NCBI RefSeq assembly: GCF_007655135.1
Contig: NC_045132.1
Location: 17,560,534 to 17,624,533 of the forward strand
Source: Punica granatum
Lineage: Eukaryota > Streptophyta > Magnoliopsida > Myrtales > Lythraceae
Reading direction: 5' to 3'
Length of the DNA stretch: 64,000 nucleotides
Shown here piece after piece: positions 11,280 through 23,939 of the stretch. Position numbers and translations under genes: made by a program. Under the pieces are notes generated by a model. The model worked only from the letters and a program-made list of their open reading frames with translations, was not told where the DNA came from and did not search any database. Every line of letters begins with the position of its first letter. Within the stretch, counting starts at the first letter, position 1.

Positions 11280-14200
11280 ATATACAGTAAATTAAAATTA
11301 AGAGATTTTGAGTTCAAGTACGATAAGTGAAACTTTCTAGATTGTTAATCTATTTCCAAATAGAAATTAATTTGCTTCTTATTTAATAATAAATAATGTA
11401 TAATAACGTAAGATACGTTTAGGACGATTCTATACGGTAAGATTTTAAGACATAGGCCTAACTACTAGAGGCTGCGTGCAGTAGATGTGATCTTATTAAT
11501 TTCAAATATATATATATATATATATTTTTTTTTCGGTTACATGGACCCTTTCTCATAATCCTTTACGGGCTTGTCTTAGATTGTAATAAAAGAAAATGTT
11601 TTTTGAAGATAGTAAAATCCGTAACTTCCATTACTGTCTGGGAAACTTCTTCTTTTTTTTAGTGTACACTCTCCGCGAAACTTTAATGAAAGCTAACGAG
11701 AAATTACTTTATTCATAAGCATATATCTCTATATGGGTTAACTGTCCAGTATGGTGTCGATCGATGAACCTTAAATAATTCCTCTGATTTCTATATATGT
11801 ATAATATATGTATCTTATAATTGAAGATAGGGATTTTGTCTCTTTTACTGGGCATCATATTTTTATATGGGGAAAAAGGAAATACTAGTGGATGATGAAA
11901 TGCATTGCCCCGAGGGAATTAATTTATTTCTCCAATGGTATGGCACGACTGATGATTCAATGATGATGTTAGCCAGGGGGACGAAGCATTGGAGATGAAG
12001 AGATGCTCCTAGATAAGCTGAGAAATCAGAGCCACAAGCCATAATAATATGTCAAAATCATCTGCCCCCTCTCCCATTCCCTTGCTTATTTAATAATTCT
12101 CCCCTTCATTAAAATTTCCCTCCACATTTTCACTTAGGCAAGGCAATTCGATAATGCCAATTAAGAGACGCGAACTCTCATGTCAAGTAAAACCGGTATA
12201 ACGAACTAAAAATGCAACGAAATGAAATTGGTAAACAGAATGAGACATAATAGGAGGATGAATATGGAGATGGACTGGCGAGATAATAAAATTTAATTAG
12301 GAAACCGTTCAAGTACGCTGGATGAGTAATAATTTTAACGGAATTTTTTGAGCGTGATAGATTCGTTACCAAACTGTCTTTTCCCGCTCACTCTCTGAAA
12401 TTAGCACATGAGAATTTGGGTAAGTGATATGTGAACTGGCCAAGTGGGATGTTTTCTTCTATCCTCTGGAGGGGGGGGGGGGGGGGGGGGGGGCACATGC
12501 TTGATCACAGATCCTTCACCTTTTGCAGGGGTCACAAGCAATGGCAGAGGCCCACTTACCTAATTAGGGCACAGTGAGTACATGCATCAATCTTGGAATT
12601 CCTCAGTCTAGCTAGCTTCCCGTCCTCTCCCATGGATACCCAATTCATGTCCAGTTCATTGTGCACATCTAATGTACGTACTTCACAAATCACAATACAA
12701 CAAGGACGGATAGCAAAAGATCATAGCATATGCTCCTCGCGCATCATAAAATGCCATGAAATCCCATGTGCTTGGCATCATTTTCGTACCGTCAGTCATC
12801 GCATTTCAATTATATCTTGCGGCGTACCGCGTTCTATTATGTGGGCTAATTGAGGTTTATGATACGCATATATCCTGACAATTCAGCCTGCTAAGAGAAA
12901 ATTAACTTTCGTATTTGAGTTTGTTGGGTATACTAATACTCGTGTTCAGGAGCCGGTTCTCCCAAAAAGAAAAATGATATCTTCGTACCTTTTGATCAAG
13001 GTGAATGTGATGTTTGGCGCCGAATATAAAAGAATATATAGATCAATCCTAGTTAGAGATCGATAGGATGAAATATATATTGTATATGATCTAGATTTAA
13101 GCATACAATATATGTATGTATATAATTTATGATCTTTGTATTGGGCTCGATATACATACTATATCATAACCAAACATGAACGTTTTCATATCCTTTTGGC
13201 CTATAGTAGATTGCACTTATGATGATTTACATGGATAAGTATCTTTTGGCAAGTCAATATGTACCATGATTGCCTGATGTGTTCATCCATGGTCTGTCTT
13301 GAATCACTTTGTCGATACTAGGCATGCGGACCCCTCGTACGTATTTTATGTTTAGCAATGATCGGCTACTTTTGCATTAATAAAGCCAAGCCTGACCAAC
13401 ATAGGTTGGTTCAGGTGATTTGGTGTTTATTTCATTTAATCAAAATCTCAGTTTCGTGTGGAATTAGAAAAAATTCACGATCATGAATGTTTTGTCTGTT
13501 AATGAGCGAATCCTTCTTGAACCTGGATCATATGAGACCCGTTGGACTTCCTGATATTACGTGGTGCACACCAAATAAAATAGATAGAAAAAGAATGAAT
13601 CAAGTCTATGGGTCGAAAGGAAGGCCTTATATTTGGTATGTTTATGGCTTAGCTGAAACTCACTTGGTGATCGGCCGGCCTTGACCTCATTCTTTTCCCA
13701 CAGACGTTTGGGGGCCTAGAAGGACATTCGGGATGAGGGGCAGTAAAGTTATGGCTGGAAATCGTGCCATGCTCGAGCTCTCGGGCCCGGACTGGTCAAT
13801 ACAAGAATAGCGGGGCGGCCTGGCACGACACCGATAATATAGCGGGTCATGAAGAGCAAGAACACGGCACGAAATGCTTAACGTGCTACCCATTACGGCC
13901 CACGAACATTATATATGAGGAAAAAAAAACAAACAAACAGAATTTTTATAGGTTACTTTGTCGTTATTGGGCCGGCCCAATAACACAATACCAGGCTATA
14001 GCTTAGTTACCTGTCCGATAGCATGAAAACTCTATCGGGCTAACAGGGCATGCTAACAATCCAGTAATGGCTGTAGGTTTGTCCAGTGATTACCCGACCG
14101 TCCATAATGTAACTTATAGCCGACTAAAAGACCACTGAAGTCATTTCTTGGCCAGAAAGACCACTTAATCCTAAAACTACGGATGGTTGGCAGTAATGGA

Positions 14201-14337
14201 ATTAGCAATTAATTGAATGAGTGAGTAGAGAATATGAATAGTGTATGTTTAATGGAGTACGTCCATAAGATACTTGACATATACTTCATTATCAAATAGT
14301 TGAGAATATGAGTGGCAGAGTATTATAATACAGGTTT
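11280..14337. other. Intergenic, no gene recognised
   Basis: Contains a TA microsatellite near 11510, a 23-base G run at 12471-12493, and a GC-richer patch at 13680-14000 with gggccggccc-type motifs that probably derives from an old transposon. No domain is recognisable in any open frame. Confidence 0.45.
12471..12493 (+). repeat. Homopolymer run of 23 G
   Basis: An uninterrupted G run preceded by ctctgga and followed by cacatgc. Such runs are rare in plant DNA, can form quadruplexes, and their exact length is prone to sequencing or assembly error. Confidence 0.9.
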
Positions 14338-14840
14338 TGTTGAGAGTTAAGTCCCATATGGAAAAGTTGAGAGGAAATCTACAGGTTTATAAGAGACAAA
14401 TGTCTAGTAACCCATTTGCTTAAAATTTTGAGTTGCGGATAGACCCGAGTCCGAAGTAGGCCTGTGGATTCTTCCTAACAAGTAGTATCAGAGCCCAAGG
14501 TAACGATCATAGGGAAGTGCACACACTATGCGTGGAAACCCACACCACACTAAGGCCCAAGTGTGGAACTCGTGGCTAGTAAAGGGCCTAACAATTGGTA
14601 TCCGAGTCCGAACGTGGAAGCCTGGCTCGAAGTCCTCCACATAGTCGAGAAGGGGGAGAATTGTTGGGACGGTTTCTCTCCGATATGGAGAATGGAGAGT
14701 GTAGGTGTTGAAGATAGTCCCACATAGAAAAGTTGAGAGGAAATCTACAAGTTTATATGAGACAAAAGTCTAATAACTCATTGGCTTAAGCTTTTGAGTT
14801 GCGGATGGGCTCGAGTTCGAAGTAGGCCTATGGATTCTTG
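14338..14840 (+). mobile_element. Degraded TRIM (small non-coding LTR element)
   Basis: Two direct repeats of about 140 bp occur at 14338-14480 and 14706 to about 14840. Both start TGTTGA and share taagtc/tagtcccaca-type, gttgagaggaaatctac and ttgagttgcggat blocks. The left copy ends CCTAACA and is followed by agTAGTATCAGAGCCCAAG, a one-mismatch relative of the initiator-tRNA-Met primer site. A purine stretch gagaagggggagaat lies upstream of the second copy. The right copy has lost its last few bases and no clean TSD is visible. No coding capacity. Confidence 0.65.
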
Positions 14841-14849
14841 GCTTTAATC

Positions 14850-16660
14850 CATTCACTGTCATAGGAATCTTAGCTGAGGACTATCATTTCGGATAGACCG
14901 TCACCCATGTTTGTATCCATGATTAGTGTAGAAATACTAATAACGATGGAGTAGTGAGTCTCATGTTATATCGAGACAGACATGTGGACACTTATAGAGA
15001 TAAGTCAAACTGTGACGCGCAGATAATATTCACGTGATACTTTACTATTGTTAATGAATATTATCCGAACCATAATAGTGCATATAGTTCTTAAACCTGA
15101 GATTGTACGGTTATCTTATACATGGGTAATTAGGATTTGCTTCTGCTTATATACTCGTACTAAGCAATCTGAACCATAATAGTGCATATAGTTCTTAAAC
15201 CTGAGATTGTACGGTTATCTTATACATGGGTAATTAGGATTTGCTTCTACTTATATACTCGTACTAAGCAATCTGAACCATAATAGTGCATATAGTTCTT
15301 AAACCTGAGATTGTACGGTTATCTTATACATGGGTAATTAGGATTTGCTCCTGCTTATATACTCGTACTAAGCATAAGTATTCGACAGACGGTGGTCCTA
15401 GTAAGTTGTGTATAGAGGTAAGCGTGTAGTCAAGATGAGATTCATTAACCTGAGTAAACGATAAAAGATCCTATGGGTTTGAGTTATGTTCTTGATTGGA
15501 AAATCCTTGGTCAAGGTGAATGGACTTAAGTAGAAAAGAGTTTCTAGTTTAAGTTCTATATATTGATATATTAATAGAAGGTCGGAGGTTCCATATGATT
15601 TGCTATAGGGTTTGACATTAACTATGATCCTAACTAGATCGAGATCTGCAATAAAGGGACTTGAGAGCATTTGATATATGGTCATTGGTTCATCAGAATG
15701 TCTTAACTGCACATTCGCCACTAATTGGATTATCATAATATATTGCTAGGTGTCACTCATGATCTTTAGGAACCAAGGGCATTCTGGGAATCGTGCTTTT
15801 AGTTTTGGAAAGGATTCCCGATAATGTCAAAGTGGTTGACATTATAGTCTAATTGACATTTAGTGATAAACCTAGTTCTTCACACACAGTAGAACGCGTT
15901 TGAGCCAAGAACTAATTGATTCTAATTCAGGCAGTTAATTAGTAATCAATTGTTGGATTAGACTTGGAATATAGTTCCAAAGGTGTTAGCACATCCAAAA
16001 TCAAATCCAACATTGAGGTGGACTTGTTTAAGGAATTATTATATTCAATATAATAGTGTCCTTAGATAAAAAGTTACAATATTTATAAAACGTCTATATA
16101 TTAGTAAGTGCATCACGATTTTTCTCTTTTTGGATCAATGTGAGTTATGAGATAATTCACGGGTGCAAACTACCTAAGTCTTTGGGACTTATTTGCGAAT
16201 TGTAATTAATTCTGAATTAATTATAATTGGCAAATAATCCTAAGGGCTAATTGGTGAATTTGTATACATACATATATATATATATATTTATATTAGATAT
16301 GTGTGTGATATACAAACATGGATGGCCGAATCTGTGAAGCCATTCATGTCCAAGAGAGAAAATTAGGGGGGAGGTGCACGAGTGAAAAAGGACAGCCTGA
16401 GTCCATCTCTTGCTCACGGCCGAATGAAAGAAATTGTTTCTTCATTGGTCATCCGTTGCACATGGAGTTCACCGCCTGTTCTACCTTTACTCGAGAGCGT
16501 AGTTTGATCGTGTGGACGACCCGTGGAGACTAGTTTGAGTCGAGGAGGAACAACCCCTTGGCGAGAACGCATTCGTGTGGATGAACTAGAGGTCGAATAC
16601 CGGCTTCATGTGATTATTCATGAAGACGATTACTTGGCGGTTTTGTGGGGATTTTGCGAA
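14850..16660. mobile_element. Unclassified repeat block, probable LTR-retrotransposon remnant
   Basis: No protein is encoded. Segments such as taaacctgagattgtacgg, gataaacctagttcttcac and gtcgaggaggaacaacccc resemble, from memory, sequence found in plant LTR-retrotransposon LTR and leader regions; this is an impression, not a search result. The 104-bp tandem array lies within it. No LTR pair or TSD could be defined. Confidence 0.3.
15067..15373 (+). repeat. Three-copy 104-bp tandem repeat
   Basis: Units begin at 15067, 15171 and 15275, each with gaaccataatagtgcatata, then gagattgtacggttatc, then tatactcgtactaagc; the third lacks its last few bases. The copies are almost identical (a few substitutions such as cttctg/cttcta/ctcctg), so the array is recent. 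Units abut without spacers. Confidence 0.95.
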
Positions 16661-19600
16661 TGAGGTAGTTTTTGATAAACCCTAATTGGATTGTCATGTT
16701 AACATTGTTTAATCGTGGCAAAGGAATATCACGGAATAAGATTCCGGATGTCGATCCTACATTTATGAATGAATGTAATTTTAATTTATCATTTATTTCA
16801 TTAACGTTACATTTTTGGTATCATTTTGTTTCACGGCCAACCAAACGCAACATAATTCTTAATATTATCCGGTTTGGAATCAATTCTTATGAAAAACTAG
16901 ACGAACGGCCAGCATATATGTGCGGGTTAGAATTGTTTATTAACAAAATTACTGTTATAGGTTCTCTCATTATAGCCTTTATAAAAATGATTCTTTTTCA
17001 TTCTCATGCATATTTCTAGTATTTTATCGATAAAATCTCTCACCTTGATATGACTAGCGATCTAAATACTTAAACGGATATATATAGTGTGTTTGGTTTT
17101 AGAGTTGAGTTTAGTTGAATTTTGATTTTAATTGGATTGTAATGATTGTATTGTTGAATTATGAGAAAAAGTATAAAAAAGTAATGAATAGTTGAGAGAA
17201 TTTGATATTAAAAATTGAATTTAATATAATAGAGTTGTATGTGAGTTTATGTATAGGATTCATTTTTTGACTTTGAAGAGTTAATTTTTGTTGTGTAATG
17301 AGTAGAGTTAAAGTTAGAATTAAAATTTATTATGAAATCAAATGGAGCAATAAGTTCTTCCTAATTCAAAATAATAATAATCTAAATGAGTATATTTTAC
17401 TCCATTCATAAAATAATAATAAAAAATGTATCAAGTTCCTTGTATTACATAACTATCTTTTCTCAAAAGATAGAGAGTTCATTAGTTCTTAGAACAGATC
17501 TTTTGCTAATATAGAACCATCTCCCTCTAATTTATATACAATATAATTTAGTCATATCAAGATGATGGGGGTATTGTCCTTCCAAGATAACACCTCCGTA
17601 ATATCTATTTAGGATACTAAAAAAGAATTTTTTTGCTCAAATTTCTCTCAACAACAACGTTCATAGAGCCAAAAAATGGATTCTCTCTCGAACATGGCAC
17701 TCCATGAAGTACTTAATAATCAAATTCAATCTATTATAGACATAATCTTGAGTATATGACTTATTTCATAAGTTCGGATCTTTTTTATTTTTAGAACTGA
17801 GGTGGCAATACAATAATGCACATATTGCCACGTTCTCATTGGTGGTGGCACATTTCAAGTGTCCTTCTAACTTTTGTTATTTTATATTAGATTAGATGAT
17901 TTGAATTTAGTTTACATCCATTCGGAATTCAATTCATTTCAATTTTCAATTTACTGCTAAAGGTTGACAAAGATGCATCCAATGATTATCTTTTAGACTA
18001 AAAGAATCCAGTATTTGGGAATTGAGGCGACCTCTATAGTCAGATCGCCGCTTCTCTCGATTGGTGGCGGAGCAAACCGTACCGGCCTGACTGTACAGAC
18101 CCGATAGGCTTGATCAAACTCAATCCGACTACTAGGCCCGACTGTCCTGTCCCAACTACCGACCCGACTGGCCCTTCAACATCGACCTTATTGTTCGATC
18201 TTCCTCCTCACCTCAAATGATGGCTTCTCGTCTTTGGCTCCTTCGCCTTCCACACGACTGTATCCCCACCCTTTACGTCAAAAGGTTGTAACTCTTGTCT
18301 TTGATAAATTGAACCTCCGCTTGCAAAATCGACCTTTTGTGGCTGGCCTATTTGTCGAATTTCTGCAAGTCCCAGCTCCCCTATTTTAGTCACTGGTTTG
18401 AATCGATCAGGTATCCTAACTAATTTGATTTGATTGTCTTGATTGATAATCACTGGTTTGAACCGATCAAATAAGCATGGTTGCTTGGTTTGATTAGCTA
18501 GGGATGTGTCTGTTTAGGAATTGGTTCGATTGATTAGATCTAGAGTTTTGACCTGTGAAGTGTTCCTGCGCCGAGTATCAGTTCAAGACCTCTCTTAGCT
18601 GTGCTCTTTTGTTTCTGCACAATAGCAGCTTTATATAGTTTGGAATTGGCTCTACTACCAGGCATTTGCTGGGGCCATATAGACTTTAGCTCTAAGAGGT
18701 CGAAAACGAACATACAACAAATGGAAGGAATTCTGCAACTATATATGTGCATATTGTTTGTGCTTTGTCACGTTATGTTTTCCTTTGTAGTGATTTCGGT
18801 GATCTGCTGTATTTCCTTGTTCATGTAATCTTTTCTTGAACATTTTACTTTGTACTCGTTTTTATTATAAATGGACAATCATTGATTGCCGAGGGAAAAG
18901 AGAAAAAGAAAAAAAAGAATCCAGTATTTTCATAACTATAGAAGTGTTTGCCACTTCCAGTTTGATGGGTACGCTTACCGCTTATTATGATTGTCTTAGC
19001 CCCAACATTACAACCAATGGCTCGTAACCATCGGTATCGGTAAGCAGTTATCACACTTCTAGGCTCTAGCTGGAAGATGGACACTCTCAACTGAGATGTT
19101 CGGTGGCCGGAGTCCAACACCAGAAAGCCGTGTCTTGAAGCCATGTCTCGACTGAGATTTCTTCACATTTATGAGGAGAGGCTCTGGCAACTTAAGCTAG
19201 TGAAGACTTGCCGACCAGGCAGGGACATGGCAAGTAATCTCGCCAACCTTTCGGCCCTCTTGCAAGTGCTCTCTATCAGAATGGGGAGCAAATATGAATT
19301 GTTGCTCATGATGGATCGATCACACACTTTGCACAAGTGACATAATGTTCCTTCCGATCCGGTCAACAAGACGATAAAAGATGCCGCAAGAAAATGTTCT
19401 GGTCGAAATCGGAAACAAAAAAAATCTAAGTTTGCAATTGCAAACTTGGCATTTCTATTCCTGGCGCAAAGCCCAAGTTGGTAAAACAAGATATGGGAAA
19501 GGAAAGAAGGAGGAGATTGAGATTTAATCTTCCCCCTCATCAAATGATCAATGTAGATGTTCTGTCTTACAGAGCTTCTAATTCTTACACTTTCAAGGAA

Positions 19601-19745
19601 GAACTATTTCTTTTTTCTCTTTCGGGACCCATCAACAAACAATAATCCTATACAGCTTGCGAAGCCCGGAAATAATGCAGGAACAAACTCCCAAGTAATT
19701 ACCAGAGATTCAATGCCACGGCTTCAATCGATCAAAGAAGAATGT
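16661..19745. other. Intergenic downstream of BXL1, no gene recognised
   Basis: Contains one copy of the repeat family described at 17088. A GC-richer stretch with repeated gacccgact motifs at about 18060-18200 looks transposon-derived. Open frames at 18208-18453 (-) and 19169-19543 (-) lack recognisable domains. Confidence 0.4.
17088..17355 (+). repeat. Interspersed MITE-like repeat, copy A
   Basis: Begins gtgtgtttggttttagagttg and contains gtaatgattgtattgttgaattatgag, aatagttgagagaattt and tattaaaaattgaattt. The same blocks occur in inverse orientation near 29.4 kb and 61.6 kb. The left end resembles tttgg-type terminal repeats; the right end (atgaaatcaaatgga) is a weak inverted match. No proven TSD. 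Confidence 0.6.
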
Positions 19746-22700
19746 TCAAGATTTGATCACCCCAAGGATCGCCGCTTGAAGAGACACGGAGTGACTGATG
19801 TCACCAATATGGAGGTTGTGCTCGCCCATTGGGATCCTTCTGATCCCCGAACGGTCCACCACACTAAGGTACTTGCAGACGTGAATGTTAACCCCAACCC
19901 GCTGCAGGCCCCCAGCAGGGACATGGACCCTCTCGAAAGCCACTAGCTGCCTGCGCGGGGCCCACTGTCCGCCCGGCGGCCTGGAGAATACCAGGACCGT
20001 GTGGGTCCCGTCCCTCAGCCCGGTGTTCTTGACATCTATCTGTAATCCCAGAGACAGCCTACTGCATCTTGTGTGGGTCACCTTAATAGCCTTGCCTGAG
20101 ACAGATGAGTTTGAGGCCCGGTGCCCGTCCAGGGGGACAGAAAAGACGGTGGGGGCGCTGGCAATTGTGTGGGTGAAGCTCGTGTAGGTCAATCCGTGCC
20201 CAAATGGGTACACGACAGGACCTTCGTAGAACCGGTAGGTCCTTCCCGGGTAGCCCTTTGATGGATTTGACCGCATTGCCATGTCTGTCATTGGCAAGTT
20301 AGTGAGGTACTCTTGCGGGTACCATGTCATAGGCAGCTTCCCTCCTGAACAATAAATCAACAGTTGAAGAAAATGTATCGGATTAATTACAACGATGAAA
20401 ATAACCAAAATGTCGAGAAATTTCTTTTTCTCATTCTCATTTTGTCGAGGTCTAGCCTTCATATGATGGATCGTTTGACACTTCGGGGCATTTTTACATG
20501 TGATTATCCGCACCGGCAAGCATAAGTTTTACTGTCTTATACAAAGGATGTAGCACAATTTACCTGGGTTAGAAGCACCATACAGGATATCAGCAATAGC
20601 AGCACCACCAGCCTGACCCGGGTACCCGGCCCACAGGATCGCACTGATTTTCGGGTTGCCCTTTGCAAAGGACACGTCAACCGGCCCTCCCGACATCAGG
20701 ACCAGTACCACAGGACCCTTTGAGGCTGCAGCCACCTTGCTGACAAGCTCCTGCTGGCGGCCTGGGAGGAGAAGCCCTGCCCTGTCCCGAAACTCTGCCT
20801 CAATCGACTGGTCCAGCCCCATCACGAGGACCGTTGCATCAGCATGGGCAGCCGCATCGATGGCCCCACCAAATAGGCGATTATCGGAGCATGCCACATC
20901 AGCGCAGCCCCGCTGGTGGACTGTCCGGGAGTATCTTCTGATTCCTTGGAGGGGAGTAGTGTACCCGCATGCCACACCTAGCAGATACAACCATTAGATT
21001 AATAATCTCATGAATCAATTGTTTGCAATGCTATGGACCAGAAAAGAAACGTAGACATGATCCGCTGCTTTACCGGCATAATTTCCGATCATGGTGACCG
21101 TTGCGTCGGAATTGGGCCCGATGACGGCCATAGTGCGGTGGTGGTGGGCTAAAAGGGGGAGGATTGGCCCTTCATTTTTCAGGAGGACTATGCCTTGTCG
21201 GGCTGCTTCTAGTGCCAGCTCTTGGTGGGCCGGTGTGCACACATCTTTCGGGCCAAGATGCCCGTAAGGCTGGGTCGACGGCTCACCGTCGAACATACCA
21301 AGCCTCATTTGCACCGTCAATGTGTTCACCAGAGCACCGTTGATGTCAGCCTCCTTCAGTAGGCCTGCACTTACGGCTTTTTCGGAATGCAAACCGAGGA
21401 ATGGCCCACAGTCCAAGTCCAAGCCTGCAAAGACATCGTGTTTGCAATTGTTGTTAATGTCTAACAACTATGAGCAAACTAGAATAAACAAACGTTACAC
21501 CCCAAAAAAGACCTGCTTTAATTGCATCTGCAGCTGCTTGCTCTGGAGTTGATGTGAAATGTTGTGTGCCGTAAAAGACCCCGACTGAGTCACAGTCCGA
21601 GACGATATACCTGTACGGAAGCCAACATGTATCGAGCATCGTCTTTAAAAGGCAAGTTATGGTTGTTTGCAATTCGTACGATCAAGAAGGTTTACTAGAC
21701 ACACCCATCAAGTCGCCATGCACCACGCACAGTTTTCCTAAGGAGATTTGGGTCAGCACAGGTCGGGACTCCATTCACTTGGTTGTAGGAGCACATAACG
21801 CTTGCGACTTTGCCTTCCATCACGCACATCCTGAACGGCACGTCGAATGTGTCCACGATGTCCTGCTTGCTCACCTGCTCAAATCAATTGGCTCACTAAC
21901 TAATATTCTTTTTTTCTCCCAAATTATCAGTATCCTCACTTATTAACTGAATGAGCATGCACTGGCATCAACAAATATTTCTAGCTAGGCCCACAACTCA
22001 CCAGAGCATTGAAATGAAAGCGGTCGAAGCCGTTCCAGTTGTCGAGGTCATAAGCCGTAAAGTGCTTGCAGCAAGCCGCCACCTTCAACCGGTCACCGGC
22101 GTTCCCCTGTAGCCCCCTCACGTAGCTAGCGGCATATTGACCGGCTAGCATGGGATCTTCACCGGGGGTCTCCTGTCCACGGCCCCACCTTGGGTCCCGT
22201 AGTATGTTGACGTTCGGGCTCCAAAATGTGAGCCCGGCCTTTCCACCGTTGTACATCGCCCGGGCCTCGTCCGACACAGCCTGCAGTTTGCCAAATCCGA
22301 AGAATTAAAATAAACTAAAATAAGTTCACCAAAACAATAAACAAAAATAAAATAAGTTAATTTAAAAGAAAAAATTTTAAAAGGTGTCAGTGTCAGAGAT
22401 TTGGGGATGGGACAGGATAGGATATATTGTGAGCAAGTTGCACAAATTGTTTATTCGTCAATCATGCATTTCCCTTGAAATTGCTGCCCAGTTCATTGAT
22501 TGACAAGAAAAGGATAAAGGAAGGGATAATTGAGCTTTTTAGTTCATTTCGCTTTCTTTATGCTTTGCCTTGATTAGATATATCTAACACAGGCAGATGC
22601 AGACGGCATTTTGTTAGAACGAGATTAGCACTAATCTTGTTTCATCGATAATGCAAGATCGTTCGAAAATGTGTATGCATATAGCCTTAACTTTGACAAT

Positions 22701-23863
22701 GTAAGTCGAAGAATGATCTTTTTTCTAGAAAAATATTACCATTAGATCATGACACTTGAAAATAGATCTATACATTGCAACGCGGATAAAGTTTAGACAC
22801 GTTGATTATGTCTTTTTAATAGTTAAATAGAAGCAAAACATATAGTCAAGTTCCATATTTTCAAAGATTTGAGCTATTACGCCTTAATCCACCCAAATAT
22901 AAAACGTCAAAATTCCCACTATAGAAATGTTTATTTGTTTATATGGCCAAATAGACTGCGCAGAGTTTCAGACCAAAGCATATGAGCATTGCTATGCACA
23001 TCACACTATTCTCCAATAGCAACTGTTCCAATCCCTTTTTCAAGCCAAAAACAAAAAAAAAAAACAAAAGAACTGTTCCAATCCCTTTTATTTTATTTTA
23101 TTTTATTTTATTTCTTACCTTTTTGGATAAGTATTTTCTTTATTGCCTTGATTTTCACAAAAAAAGGAAAATCTTAGTTTAATTATGTTTCTCGGAATTT
23201 AGTGTTCGGAAACACTTCGAAAACGCAATAAATATTCTCTTTTTTGTTATGAACGAATGAATAAAAAAATTAGTGTCTGTCTTAACATTATATATGGTAC
23301 ATCGTTACGTCATCACCCGTTAATAACTAATTTACGAAATGGACTAAAAGTGTTTGACGAACTAAACATTTTAGTTCGATAGACATTATTTTGATTGCTG
23401 AGGACAAATAAATGGCAATGTGAGATATAGTTATGTGATTCGGGCTAACCTGTCCTATGGCTTCCCATAGGGAAGCGTTGAAGGATGCCGCCGTAGTGAT
23501 GACCTGAGGGAAGCTGGTGGCAGCTGGGAAGTCTCCCTCGAACCGAGTCCCAGATCCCACGTTTGAGACCCCATGGAGGGCCTCCGACCACCACTCGTAC
23601 CCCTTAATCCCGAGCCTCGGGACGGCCGCGGCATTGTCCACCAACAGCTTGACCTTCTCCTGCAATGTGAGCCGTCCAATGAGGTCCCCCACCCTCTTGG
23701 GGATCGGCTTCGAGACTTGACAGAATGGCAAGTTCCGGGTGTTTGGGTCCCTCGGGTCACACGCAAAGGGGTCACGAGCTTCGCCCATTAGCCCGTCCGA
23801 GTGAATGAGGACGAAAAGGACGAAGAGGATGGAGAGGGAGGAGGGACTGGCAAGTTGGCCCAT
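19746..23863 (-). CDS. BXL1: Beta-D-xylosidase / alpha-L-arabinofuranosidase, GH3 family (BXL1 type)
   Basis: Seven exons: 23863-23450, 22280-22002, 21874-21705, 21610-21513, 21424-21074, 20977-20564, 20344-19746. All introns are GT-AG and phases join to 2325 bp, 774 aa plus stop, the usual BXL length. Residues 1 to about 28 form a signal peptide, so the enzyme should act in the apoplast, trimming xylose and arabinose from wall polysaccharides. The GH3 N-terminal domain shows [29 protein letters not shown] and [17 protein letters not shown]. The predicted nucleophile is D293 in YIVSDCDSV. The second GH3 domain has [13 protein letters not shown] (E497/E499, where the acid/base is expected) and [15 protein letters not shown]-terminal fibronectin-III-like domain follows the [11 protein letters not shown] motif. 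[14 protein letters not shown] near the C-terminus is characteristic of the BXL1 group in my recollection; assignment to BXL1 rather than a close paralogue is inference. A TATA-like box lies about 60 bp upstream. No lesion is seen. Confidence 0.93.
22281..23449 (-). other. Intron 1 of BXL1 (1169 bp)
   Basis: The other five introns are 88-219 bp. This one is AT-rich and contains a small retroposed insertion (23021-23089) and a TTTTA microsatellite (about 23086-23113). No coding segment is seen. Confidence 0.85.
23021..23089 (+). mobile_element. Tiny A-rich retroposed insertion with 19-bp TSD in BXL1 intron 1
   Basis: AACTGTTCCAATCCCTTTT occurs exactly at 23021-23039 and 23071-23089. Between them are 31 bases that are nearly all A with a few C and G. 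A 19-bp duplication around an A-rich insert fits target-primed reverse transcription that copied little beyond the tail. A TTTTA repeat directly follows, so replication slippage is a possible alternative. Confidence 0.6.
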
Positions 23864-23922
23864 TCTTTTTAATTTGAAAAGAATGTTGATGCGAGGGTGA
23901 AAAGAAAGGAGATGAAATTGAC

Positions 23923-23932
23923 GTATATATAG
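23923..23932 (-). promoter_or_regulatory. Probable TATA box of BXL1
   Basis: On the minus strand CTATATATACGT lies about 60 bases upstream of the start codon at 23863, followed by a CT-rich leader typical of plant 5' UTRs. Confidence 0.55.
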
Positions 23933-23939
23933 ATAGAGA

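Noticed and set aside
12471..12493. 23-base G run considered as a functional quadruplex
   Set aside because: A single homopolymer is better explained by a slippage-prone run or assembly uncertainty; kept only as a repeat.
14338..14840. Assignment of the TRIM to the Cassandra family
   Set aside because: Cassandra LTRs carry a 5S rRNA promoter region; I could not recognise one here, so the family is left open.
19169..19543. 124-codon minus-strand frame downstream of BXL1
   Set aside because: No recognisable domain, no gene structure, and it follows the real stop codon of BXL1 at 19746.
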